DNA from: CAVSCD01 sp963726335
GTDB taxonomy: Bacteria; Acidobacteriota; Aminicenantia; Aminicenantales; UBA8522
Direction: 5' to 3'
NCBI GenBank assembly: GCA_963726335.1
Contig: CAVSCD010000012.1
Location: 558,001-622,000, forward strand
Length of the DNA stretch: 64,000 bases
The notes under the pieces were generated by a model that saw only the letters and a program-made list of their open reading frames with translations, did no database searches and was not told the DNA's origin. Below are positions 41,618 through 49,338 of the stretch, in pieces. Each line of letters begins with the position of its first letter. Within the stretch, counting starts at the first letter, position 1. A program made the translations under genes and the position numbers.

Positions 41618-43159
41618 ATGACCGATCCGAGAGACAGGAAGCTCTGTTCCGCCGAGGAGGCCGTCGCCCTGATCAAGGACGGCGACACGGTCGCCTGCAG
41701 CGGGTTCGTGGGAGCCGGCCATCCCGAGGCCCTGACGAGCGCGCTTGAACAGCGGTTCCTTCGGGCCGGCTGTCCGCGGGACCTCACCTTGGTCTACGCG
41801 GCGGGACAGGGTGACGGCCAGAGCCGCGGGCTCAATCACATGGCTCATCGGGGGTTGCTGAGAAGGGTCATCGGCGGCTACTGGGCGCTGGCGCCGTCGC
41901 TTGGCAAGCTGGCCGTCGAGGGGGACATCGAAGCCTACAATTTCCCGCAGGGCGTGATCTGCCATCTCTTCAGGGACATCGCCGCCGGCCGGCCCGGGTG
42001 CATCACGCACATCGGTCTTGATACTTTTATCGACCCGAAATATGACGGAGGGCGGCTGAACGCGAGAACGGTCGAGAGCCTTATCGAGAGGGTCGAGCTG
42101 GGCGGCCGGACGTGGCTCTGGTACAAGGCGTTTCCCCTTCACGTCGGATTGATCCGGGCCACGGCGGCCGACCCGGCCGGGAATCTCTCCATGCACCGTG
42201 AAGTGTTGATCGGAGAGGTCCTGCCGCTGGCCCAGGCCGCGCGCAACTCCGGAGGCACGGTCATCGCCCAGGTTGAGCAGTTGCTCGACGAGCCGCTCCC
42301 GCCGCAACACGTTCGGGTCCCGGGGATCCTGGTCGATAAGATCGTCGTGGCGCCGCCGGCCCTGCACCCGCAGACCTTCGCCGAATCCTTCAATCCGGCC
42401 TACTGCGAAGCGCACCGGCCGGAGCGCGGGACGCCGGCCAATCTTGAGCCTCCCATGCCCGCCGAGAGGCGCATCATCGCGGAGAGGGCCTGCGACGAGA
42501 TCCCGTCCCACGCCGTGGTCAATCTCGGCATCGGCATGCCGGAAGGCCTCGCCCGCGTGGCGGCCGAGCGGGGCCGGTTGGACAGCCTGACGCTGACCGT
42601 CGAGAGCGGGCCGATCGGGGGCATCCCGGCCGGCGGGCTGAGCTTCGGCGCCTCCCTCCACCCTGTAGCCATCATCGACCAGCCCGCGATTTTTGATTTC
42701 TATGACGGGGGAGGGCTCGACTTCGCCGCGCTGGGCGCGGCCCAGATCGACCGCGAGGGAAACGTCAACGTCTCCAAGTTCGGGACCCGGGTTCCCGGCG
42801 TGGGCGGGTTCGTCAACATCACGCAGAATGCCAAACGCCTTGTCTTTCTCGGAACCCTGACGACCTCGGGTCTGGACGTGGCGGTCCGCGACGGGAAGCT
42901 CAGCATCGTCAGCGAGGGACGGGTCCGCAAGTTCGTCGAGCGGGTCGAACAGGTATCCTTCAGCGGGCAGCGGGCCCGGGCCATCGGACAGCCGGTCCTC
43001 TTCATCACCGAGAGGGCGGTCTTCCGCCTCACCGGGGAAGGCCTCGAGCTCATCGAGATCGCGCCCGGCATCGACCTGGCGTCCCAGGTGCTCGACCAGA
43101 TGGGTTTCAGGCCGATCGTTCGCGAGGTCCGGACGATGCCGGCCCGCTGTTTCGGGTGA
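41618..43159 (+). CDS. acyl-CoA:acetate/acetoacetate CoA-transferase, fused alpha-beta type
   Basis: A 513-residue family I CoA-transferase with both subunits in one chain. The first half starts SAEEAVALIKDGDTVACSGFVGAGHPEAL and contains GLDTFIDPKYDGG. The second half carries the active-site Glu329 in TVESGPIGGIPAGG, where the Glu forms the CoA thioester. It resembles propionate/short-chain CoA-transferases such as YdiF. The ATG at 41618 has GGAGG seven bases upstream; another ATG six bases earlier is too close to that site. It is read with the UroD-like gene. Confidence 0.92.
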   Translation: MTDPRDRKLCSAEEAVALIKDGDTVACSGFVGAGHPEALTSALEQRFLRAGCPRDLTLVYAAGQGDGQSRGLNHMAHRGLLRRVIGGYWALAPSLGKLAVEGDIEAYNFPQGVICHLFRDIAAGRPGCITHIGLDTFIDPKYDGGRLNARTVESLIERVELGGRTWLWYKAFPLHVGLIRATAADPAGNLSMHREVLIGEVLPLAQAARNSGGTVIAQVEQLLDEPLPPQHVRVPGILVDKIVVAPPALHPQTFAESFNPAYCEAHRPERGTPANLEPPMPAERRIIAERACDEIPSHAVVNLGIGMPEGLARVAAERGRLDSLTLTVESGPIGGIPAGGLSFGASLHPVAIIDQPAIFDFYDGGGLDFAALGAAQIDREGNVNVSKFGTRVPGVGGFVNITQNAKRLVFLGTLTTSGLDVAVRDGKLSIVSEGRVRKFVERVEQVSFSGQRARAIGQPVLFITERAVFRLTGEGLELIEIAPGIDLASQVLDQMGFRPIVREVRTMPARCFG

Positions 43160-43198
43160 TCCCTGGGGGACGGGGCCGCCGGGCGAAATTCGGCACGA

Positions 43199-44332
43199 TT
43201 ACGGCCGGACGCGGAGCCAGCGGATATCCGTGAGGTCGGGCTCGGGTCCCGAGTAGAAGACGACGAGGATATCACCGTCGGGCAGCTTCGCCGCGGCCGG
43301 CAGGCCGAGCGAGAATCTTTCCATTTCCGTCCAGGCTTCCCGGAGCGAGCCCTTCTTCGCGGACTGCGACCCGGGGCCCGGTTGAGACAAGGGCATCTCC
43401 GTGGCCGGCGGCCACGTCCTCCCGCCGTCCAGGCTCACCCTCAGTTTGATCACCGGGTCTCCCGTCCTGTCCACGTAAATCATGACGATACGGCCGTCTG
43501 CGAGTGAGACCGGCGCCGCGGGCTGCCCGGAAACTCCCGTGTCCCAAATATCCGACCAGCTCCGGCCGTTATCCCGGGACCGGCGGGCGTGGATATTCAG
43601 GTATTCGGACCCGGCGCGGTCATAGGTCCAAAACAGGTCGAGCAGTGAGCCGTCGGTCAGCAGGCCCGGTCTCTGGTCCCAGTAGAATATTCTGTTATCG
43701 GGGTCTCGCGAGACGAGGGACGGCCGCGGCCACGACTGTCCGCCGTCTGAAGAAAAAAGCATCACGGAAGCGTGCCGCCAGGGCGTCCGGTCGAAGTAGG
43801 ATTTATTGAGCTCGAACTGGAGAGCCAGTTCGCCGTCGGGAAGGGCGAGCACGGGACCCGTCAGGGGGGTCGGCGCAGAGAACGGCGCGGCGTCGACGAG
43901 CGAAGGCTCTGACCAGGTTGCGCCGCCGTCGGCCGAAGCCGCGACAAAGACGCGCGTATCCAGCAGTCCTTCCGTGTCTTCGTTGAAGAAGGGGAGGGCG
44001 GGGTTGGCATGTTCGACCCAGCAGAGCGCGGCCAGGACCTCGTCCCCGCCGAGCGACGTCGGGTAGGCGGCGCGAAAGAGGCCGGGGCGGCCGTCGATTT
44101 CGGGCGGCTCGAACGGGCTGACCGGGGCCGTCCAGGTCTCGCCCTCGTCATCGGACAGCGCGATCAGGGCGCGCTGGCCGGCCGATTCCTTCTTGAGCGG
44201 AGCGCCTCTGAACCCGCAGAGCCAGCGTCCCCCCGGAAGCGCGGCCACCCCGGGGAAAGCGCAGCTCGAGCGGCCGGTACCCTTCTCTCCCCGACAGACG
44301 ATCCCTTGCGCGACGATCTTCATGCGGCTCAT
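43199..44332 (-). CDS. sialidase-like BNR-repeat protein, cytoplasmic
   Basis: A 377-residue six-bladed beta-propeller protein. Five Asp boxes (S-x-D-x-G-x-T/S-W) are visible: SDDEGETW, SADGGATW, SSDGGQSW, SRDNGRSW and SLDGGRTW. The start FPGVAALPGGRWL matches the first-blade motif that carries an Arg in true sialidases; here the RIP-type Arg is not clear. No signal peptide is present, so it would act inside the cell. The start is either 44332 or 44323. It is transcribed divergently from the DapA-like gene. Confidence 0.8.
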   Translation of the reverse strand: MSRMKIVAQGIVCRGEKGTGRSSCAFPGVAALPGGRWLCGFRGAPLKKESAGQRALIALSDDEGETWTAPVSPFEPPEIDGRPGLFRAAYPTSLGGDEVLAALCWVEHANPALPFFNEDTEGLLDTRVFVAASADGGATWSEPSLVDAAPFSAPTPLTGPVLALPDGELALQFELNKSYFDRTPWRHASVMLFSSDGGQSWPRPSLVSRDPDNRIFYWDQRPGLLTDGSLLDLFWTYDRAGSEYLNIHARRSRDNGRSWSDIWDTGVSGQPAAPVSLADGRIVMIYVDRTGDPVIKLRVSLDGGRTWPPATEMPLSQPGPGSQSAKKGSLREAWTEMERFSLGLPAAAKLPDGDILVVFYSGPEPDLTDIRWLRVRP

Positions 44333-44372
44333 GGTAACACGTTCGATCCCCGGGCGCGACGGCGAGGGTGGG

Positions 44373-44401
44373 TTGAACGCCCCAACCCCATCGCCTATAA
44401 T
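44373..44401 (+). promoter_or_regulatory. strong promoter of the DapA/NanA-like operon
   Basis: TTGAAC (44373-44378), a 17-base spacer and a perfect TATAAT (44396-44401) lie 55 bases before the ATG. It drives the genes at 44457-46388 and faces away from the minus-strand sialidase gene. Confidence 0.7.
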
Positions 44402-44456
44402 GAACTTGCGGCACAGAGGTGGGTTAGGCAAAAGTGCCCAGCGGGAGGAGAGTCAC

Positions 44457-45410
44457 ATGAAGCATCCGGCGGACAAAGAACACAAGCCGCGTTACTCCGG
44501 CGTCTGGTCGGCCGCGCCGACCCCGTTCGACAAGAACCTGGCGGTCGATGTGGAGTCGGTGAAGCGGATGGTCGACCATCACTACCGGCTGGGCGTCCAA
44601 GGCCTGTTCCTCGCGGGGACGAACGGCGAAGGGCCCTGGCTTCCCGAGAGAGAGCTCCGGACCCTCGTCAGGTCCGTGGTCAAGTCCAACCGCGGCCGGA
44701 TGACGGTCGCCGTCCAGGTGACGGATAATTCCGCGGCCCGGATCGTCGACAACATCGGCCGGGCGGCCGACGACGGCGCCGACCTGGCCGTGATCGCGCC
44801 TCCCTATTTCGGCATGGCTTACGCCTCGCCCAGGGAAACCGCGCGGCGCCTGGAAAACCTGTATCTCGAAGCCGTCGGCCGGAGCCCGCTTCCCGTCGGG
44901 ATCTACGACCGCGGCAACTATTCCGCCGTCGTCATACCGGAAAAAGTTCTCGAAAGGATCTATCTCGAGCCGAACGTCAAGATCGTCAAGGACAGCTCGG
45001 TCATCGCGTCCCACCTCGTCCTGGCCGTCAAGGCCCGGCAACGGCGGCCCGAGCTGGCCCTGTTCTGCGGCTACGAGTTCGACTGCGTGAAGTACCTCCG
45101 GGCCGGCTACGACGGCCTCCTCCTCGGCGGGGGGGTCTTCAACGGCCACCTCGCCAACCTGATCCTCAAAGCCATGGCGGCCGGTGACGAGAAGACCGCG
45201 CAAGCCTTCCAGGAAAAGATGAACCGCCTGATGTACGCGGTTTACGGCGGAAAAAAGATCACCGCCTGGCTTTCTGGCGAGAAATACCTGCTCATCAAGC
45301 TCGGGCTGTTCAAGACCTACAAGAACTTCCCCGACTATCCGCTGACCGAAAGAGAGAAGGCCGCCATCGACAAGATCGCGGAAAAGGAGAAGGCGTTCCT
45401 TCTGCCCTGA
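44457..45410 (+). CDS. dihydrodipicolinate synthase/N-acetylneuraminate lyase-family aldolase
   Basis: A 317-residue class I aldolase barrel. It begins YSGVWSAAPTPFDKNLAVD, then LFLAGTNGEGPWLP (the GTNGE carboxylate-binding motif), a tyrosine in PVGIYDRGNYS, and the Schiff-base Lys178 in VKIVKDSSV. The family includes DapA, sialate lyase and 2-keto-3-deoxy-sugar aldolases; sequence alone does not decide. Three sialidase-like genes and a GH20 nearby favour a sialic-acid or keto-deoxy-sugar substrate. GGGAGGAG precedes the ATG. The open frame is longer upstream but non-coding. Confidence 0.85.
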   Translation: MKHPADKEHKPRYSGVWSAAPTPFDKNLAVDVESVKRMVDHHYRLGVQGLFLAGTNGEGPWLPERELRTLVRSVVKSNRGRMTVAVQVTDNSAARIVDNIGRAADDGADLAVIAPPYFGMAYASPRETARRLENLYLEAVGRSPLPVGIYDRGNYSAVVIPEKVLERIYLEPNVKIVKDSSVIASHLVLAVKARQRRPELALFCGYEFDCVKYLRAGYDGLLLGGGVFNGHLANLILKAMAAGDEKTAQAFQEKMNRLMYAVYGGKKITAWLSGEKYLLIKLGLFKTYKNFPDYPLTEREKAAIDKIAEKEKAFLLP

Positions 45411-45426
45411 CCGCGCGCCGGAGCGA

Positions 45427-45954
45427 ATGGCCGAGCAAGCACCCAAGTCCTCCCGGCGGCCGGTGAGGATCCCCGGCGGCCGGAGGGTCATGGCGCGCCG
45501 GGCGGCCGACAACGCCTACTTTCACCAGGACTTTCACGGCGCCCTGAACCAGGCCCTCGTCTATCTCGATCGAAATTTCGGCGCCGGCGCGGTGCGCGCG
45601 TATCTCCGCCAGTTCGCCCGGGCCTTTTATGCGCCGCTCATCCGGGAGCTCAAGGACCGCGGGCTCGCCGCCCTGAAAGCCCACCTCGGGCACCTCTATC
45701 GGACCGAGGGCGCCGAGTTCACCATCGCCTTCTCCGCCGACGAGCTCGTCCTGAGAGTCGCCGCCTGTCCGGCCGTGGGGCACATCCGGAAGATGGGACT
45801 CGCCGTTTCGCCCCGCTTCGCCGAGACGACGAGGACCGTCAACGCCGCGATCTGCGAAGGCACGCCGTTCCGGTTCGAGCTGCTGGAATACGACCCGAAA
45901 ACCGGCCGGCGCGTCGAGCGCTATTCGAGACGCGACTCGAGGAAGCGCCGTTGA
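45427..45954 (+). CDS. unknown protein, paralogous to the next gene (subunit A)
   Basis: A 175-residue soluble protein with a basic N-terminus. Residues about 28-165 line up with the following gene: RGLAALKAHL... EGAEFTIAF...LRVAACPAVGHIRKMGLAVSPRF, then EGTPFRFELLEYD. At the position where its partner has a CRHC pair, this one reads AETT, so the potential metal or redox cysteines are lost. It follows the DapA-like gene by 16 bases and overlaps the next start. The two probably form a heterodimer whose role is tied to the aldolase. No family was recognised. Confidence 0.6.
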   Translation: MAEQAPKSSRRPVRIPGGRRVMARRAADNAYFHQDFHGALNQALVYLDRNFGAGAVRAYLRQFARAFYAPLIRELKDRGLAALKAHLGHLYRTEGAEFTIAFSADELVLRVAACPAVGHIRKMGLAVSPRFAETTRTVNAAICEGTPFRFELLEYDPKTGRRVERYSRRDSRKRR

Positions 45955-46388
45955 TCTCCTGCGTCGATTTCATCCCGGCCTACAGCGAGCTGTTCAAGTT
46001 TCTGGAAAAAAGGGGTGGTCCACAGGCCGTCCTCGATTTCTGGAATTTCCTCTCCGATACGTACCTGACCTCCTTGCGCGACCTCGTCGCCGCCCGCGGG
46101 CTCGAAGGCTGCTGGCTGTATTGGTCCCGGGCGCTCAACGAGGAGGCCGCCGACTTCACCATGGAACTCGACGAAAAGGCCGGCGAGTTCAGGATCGTCA
46201 TGCACCACTGCCCGTCGAAGGGCCGGCTCCTCGAGCTCGACCGGATGGCGCCCTACCCGGAGTATTGCCGGCACTGCGACGTCCTCTACCGGCGCGTCCT
46301 CGAGCCGCTCGGATACGAATACGACGTCGACCTGAGCGAGGTCGACAAAGCGCGCTGCGCGGTCACCGTCCGCAGACGGCGCGGCTAA
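45951..46388 (+). CDS. unknown protein with CP-x2-G and YCRHC motifs (subunit B)
   Basis: A 145-residue protein starting with TTG, which overlaps the previous stop (TTGA) and has GAGG about eight bases upstream. Key residues are HHCPSKGRL and YPEYCRHCDVLYRRVLEPLGYEY. It shares fold order and spacing with the preceding gene but keeps three cysteines that could bind metal. It is the last gene of the DapA-like operon. A repeat follows. Confidence 0.6.
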   Translation: MISCVDFIPAYSELFKFLEKRGGPQAVLDFWNFLSDTYLTSLRDLVAARGLEGCWLYWSRALNEEAADFTMELDEKAGEFRIVMHHCPSKGRLLELDRMAPYPEYCRHCDVLYRRVLEPLGYEYDVDLSEVDKARCAVTVRRRRG

Positions 46389-46464
46389 CGATCCGTCTCT
46401 GTCCTTGTTCTCTCCAAACACTGGAGCTCCGTGACGGCGCATCTCCGGTTATCATGGAATAGGC

Positions 46465-46593
46465 AGGGTCGGATGGGGATATGCCCCTGGCCCCCCGGCC
46501 CCTGGGAACCAGTCCCGTCGGTTCCCCCGTCGGCAAAGCCGACGGGCCCCCCTCCGCTACGGGGGTCTTCGGGGCATCTCCCCATCCGACCCT
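46465..46593 (+). repeat. palindromic repeat family B, copy 3
   Basis: A 129-bp element. Outer arms AGGGTCGGATGGGGA and TCCCCATCCGACCCT pair perfectly but differ in sequence from the arms of the other copies. The interior GGGAACCAGTCCCGTCGG, GCCGACGGG and CCCCCTCCGCTACGGGGG is shared. It lies in the 279-base gap between the DapA-like operon and the sialidase-symporter gene. Nothing else is seen in that gap. Confidence 0.8.
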
Positions 46594-46667
46594 CGGCTCA
46601 TGGCCACGAAGCGCAGGCGCTCGCCGCGCTTGAATCGCCCTGCCGAGTATGATAAACAAGCCCTCCG

Positions 46668-49304
46668 ATGCCCATTGAGTATCTCGAGGGCGGCGTCCTC
46701 TACGAAAACCCGCGGCCCCACGTCCGCAGCCGCCACGGCTATTTTCCCGGCCTGGCGAATCTGGGCTCCAGCGAGCTGATCGCTCTTTTGGTCATCGCCG
46801 AGGCCTTTGAGTCCGCCGATGCCACGACCTGGGCGGCCCGGTCCCGCGACCTCGGCAGGACGTGGGAGCTCGAAGGTCCGGTGATCGGCCCTCATGCCCT
46901 GCGGAGCGGCCCTGGACTGCCGGCCTCCGATTACCTCAAGCCGACGTCGCTCCGGGACGGCGCCCTCGCCGCCATCGGCTACCGGTTCCACCGTGCCCAT
47001 CCCGACCAGGGGATCTCGATCGGGGGAACGGGAGGCGTGCTCCCCGGAGACGATATCATCAGTTTTTCGGGCGATGGCGGCCGGACCTGGGCGGCGCCGG
47101 ACGTCATTCCGAGGACTCGCCCCGAGCTTTATGAGATCTCGGGGCCGTGCCTCGAGCTCCGGTCGGGGGATTTGATCGCGGCGTCGGCTCCTTTCCTGAT
47201 GCCCGACGGCGCCAACCCGTCGGGCCAGCTCGGGTTCCTTCTCCGGAGCAAGGACAAGGGAAGGACTTGGGGGGATGACGAGGTTTTTTTCAGGTCTCCG
47301 GCCGGAAACCTGACACCGTACGAATCCAGGCTCTGCGAGATGCAGGACGGCCGGCTGGTGGCCATCGCGTGGGCTTACGACACGGCCGCCGGCCGCCATC
47401 ACCCGAACCACCTCGCCGTCTCCCATGACGACGGGCATTCCTGGTCCCGGCCCATCGACACGGACTGCCCGGGCCAGGCGTCCCATCTCCTCTGGCTCGG
47501 CGGGGACATGCTCCTGACGATCCACGCCCACCGCGCCGAGGATCCGGGGATCGCCGTCCGGGTCGTGGACTTCCGCCGCGACCTCTGGCAGCCCATCGAA
47601 GAAGAGGTCATCTACGGCGCCGGCTCCCGGGTCCAGACGTCCGGCCATCAAAGCCTGGCGGAGATGTTCGTTTCGCTCCGCTTCGGGCAGCCTTCGCTCC
47701 TCAGGTTGACCGAAGACGAATTCCTGGCCGTTCACTGGGCGATCGAGGAGCGGGCAGGGCAAAATCAGGACGCACCGGCTGCGCGTCAGGATGAGAGTGC
47801 CATGAAGGATTTTGCCACGCTCGATTATGTCCTGGTCGTCGGCTATCTCCTGATGATCGCGGCGATCGGGAGCTCCTTCTACAAGCGCAAGAGCACCGCC
47901 AAGGACTATTTCCTGGGCGGCCGGTCCATGTCATGGCTTCCCGTCGGGATTTCGCTCGTTGCCGCCGACCTGAGCGCGATCACGGTCATGGGGGCGCCCG
48001 CCTGGGGCTTCAAACACAACATCCAGCTCGCGCTCCTGAGCCTGGGCTACCCGCTCATGGCCCCCATCGTCATCAAGGTCTTCGTGCCGTTCTATTCCCG
48101 ACTCAACCTGTACACGGCCTATGAGTACTTGGAGCGGCGGTTCAGCCTGCCGGTGCGGGTCCTGACCAGCGTCCTCTTCCAGGTGCTGAGGGGCGCCCAC
48201 GTGGCGATCGTGATCTATGCCCCGTCGCTCGTCATCAACCTCGTCACCGGCCTGCCGATCTGGCAATGCATCCTGTTCATGGGCGGGTTCACGACCTTCT
48301 ACACGACTCTCGGGGGCATGAAGGCCGTGATCTGGACGGACGTGATCCAATTCGGAGTCGTCACGTCGGGGATCTTCCTGATCTTCATCAAAGCGTTCAC
48401 CCAGATCCCGGGTGGCGCCGCGGGCGCGTTCAAGGCCGCCGCCGCAGCGGGGAAGCTCGACCTTTTCAACCTGGCCGCCGACCCGACTCAGTTGACCACG
48501 GTCTGGTCGCTGATCCTGGGCGGGTTCGTCCTGTCGATGGCTCCCGTGACGACCGACCAGGCGATCATCCAGAGACTCTTCACGACCAAGTCGACGAAGG
48601 ATTGCCGCCAATCCATCATCGTCCAGTCCGTGATCATCGTCCCCATCGCCTTCACCCTCTATCTCGCCGGCGTGGCCCTCCAGGTTTATTATCAGGGCCG
48701 CCCCGACAGCCTGACCGGCCTGACGAACCCCGACGCGGTGATGCCGTTCTTCGCCGTCCACGAGCTTCCCGCCGGGCTCTCGGGGCTGATCATCGCCGCT
48801 ATTTTCGGAGCGTCCATGGCCGTGATGTCGGCCGGGATCAATTCCCTGACGACGGCGACCACGGTGGATTTCTACCAACGCCTCTTCCGGCCCGACGCCT
48901 CGGCGCAGCGCCTGGCGGCGGTCGGCCGGATGGGCACGGCGCTCTGGGGGTTGGCGATGACCGGACTGGCCCTGTTCGCCGGGCGCCTGGGCGAGCTCGT
49001 CAACGCCTATAATCTCGTCAGCAGTCATATCTCGGGGCCGCTGCTGGGCATCTTTCTTCTGGCCGTGCTCGACAAGCGGGCGACTTCGGCCGGGACGCTG
49101 GTCGGCGCCGGCGCCGGCCTGGGCGCGGTGAGCCTCGTCAGCGGTCTGACGGATTGGAGCTTCTTTTACCTGGGACCGATCGGACTCGTGGTCACCTACG
49201 TCACGGGTCATCTCACGAGCCTGCTCACGACCCCGCCTCCCCCGGACAAAATCAGGGGATTGGTCCTCGGCCAGGGGGAGATCACTTCACTCCGGGACCG
49301 CTAG
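46668..49304 (+). CDS. sialidase-like propeller fused to an SSS sodium:solute symporter
   Basis: An 878-residue open frame. Residues 1-360 are a BNR propeller with Asp boxes SRDLGRTW, SGDGGRTW, SKDKGRTW and SHDDGHSW. A 20-residue polar linker follows. Residues 379-878 are a complete SSS transporter: DYFLGGRSMSWLPVGISLVAADLS, YTTLGGMKAVIWTDVIQF and the following helices. An ATG at 47802 begins the transporter part, with GGATGAG-type bases upstream, so separate translation is also possible. SSS N-termini are usually outside the cell, yet the propeller has no signal peptide. Fusion or two overlapping products remains open. Confidence 0.7.
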   Translation: MPIEYLEGGVLYENPRPHVRSRHGYFPGLANLGSSELIALLVIAEAFESADATTWAARSRDLGRTWELEGPVIGPHALRSGPGLPASDYLKPTSLRDGALAAIGYRFHRAHPDQGISIGGTGGVLPGDDIISFSGDGGRTWAAPDVIPRTRPELYEISGPCLELRSGDLIAASAPFLMPDGANPSGQLGFLLRSKDKGRTWGDDEVFFRSPAGNLTPYESRLCEMQDGRLVAIAWAYDTAAGRHHPNHLAVSHDDGHSWSRPIDTDCPGQASHLLWLGGDMLLTIHAHRAEDPGIAVRVVDFRRDLWQPIEEEVIYGAGSRVQTSGHQSLAEMFVSLRFGQPSLLRLTEDEFLAVHWAIEERAGQNQDAPAARQDESAMKDFATLDYVLVVGYLLMIAAIGSSFYKRKSTAKDYFLGGRSMSWLPVGISLVAADLSAITVMGAPAWGFKHNIQLALLSLGYPLMAPIVIKVFVPFYSRLNLYTAYEYLERRFSLPVRVLTSVLFQVLRGAHVAIVIYAPSLVINLVTGLPIWQCILFMGGFTTFYTTLGGMKAVIWTDVIQFGVVTSGIFLIFIKAFTQIPGGAAGAFKAAAAAGKLDLFNLAADPTQLTTVWSLILGGFVLSMAPVTTDQAIIQRLFTTKSTKDCRQSIIVQSVIIVPIAFTLYLAGVALQVYYQGRPDSLTGLTNPDAVMPFFAVHELPAGLSGLIIAAIFGASMAVMSAGINSLTTATTVDFYQRLFRPDASAQRLAAVGRMGTALWGLAMTGLALFAGRLGELVNAYNLVSSHISGPLLGIFLLAVLDKRATSAGTLVGAGAGLGAVSLVSGLTDWSFFYLGPIGLVVTYVTGHLTSLLTTPPPPDKIRGLVLGQGEITSLRDR

Positions 49305-49338
49305 CCGGAAGCCCAGTTTAAAGAGAAAGGAGACGACC

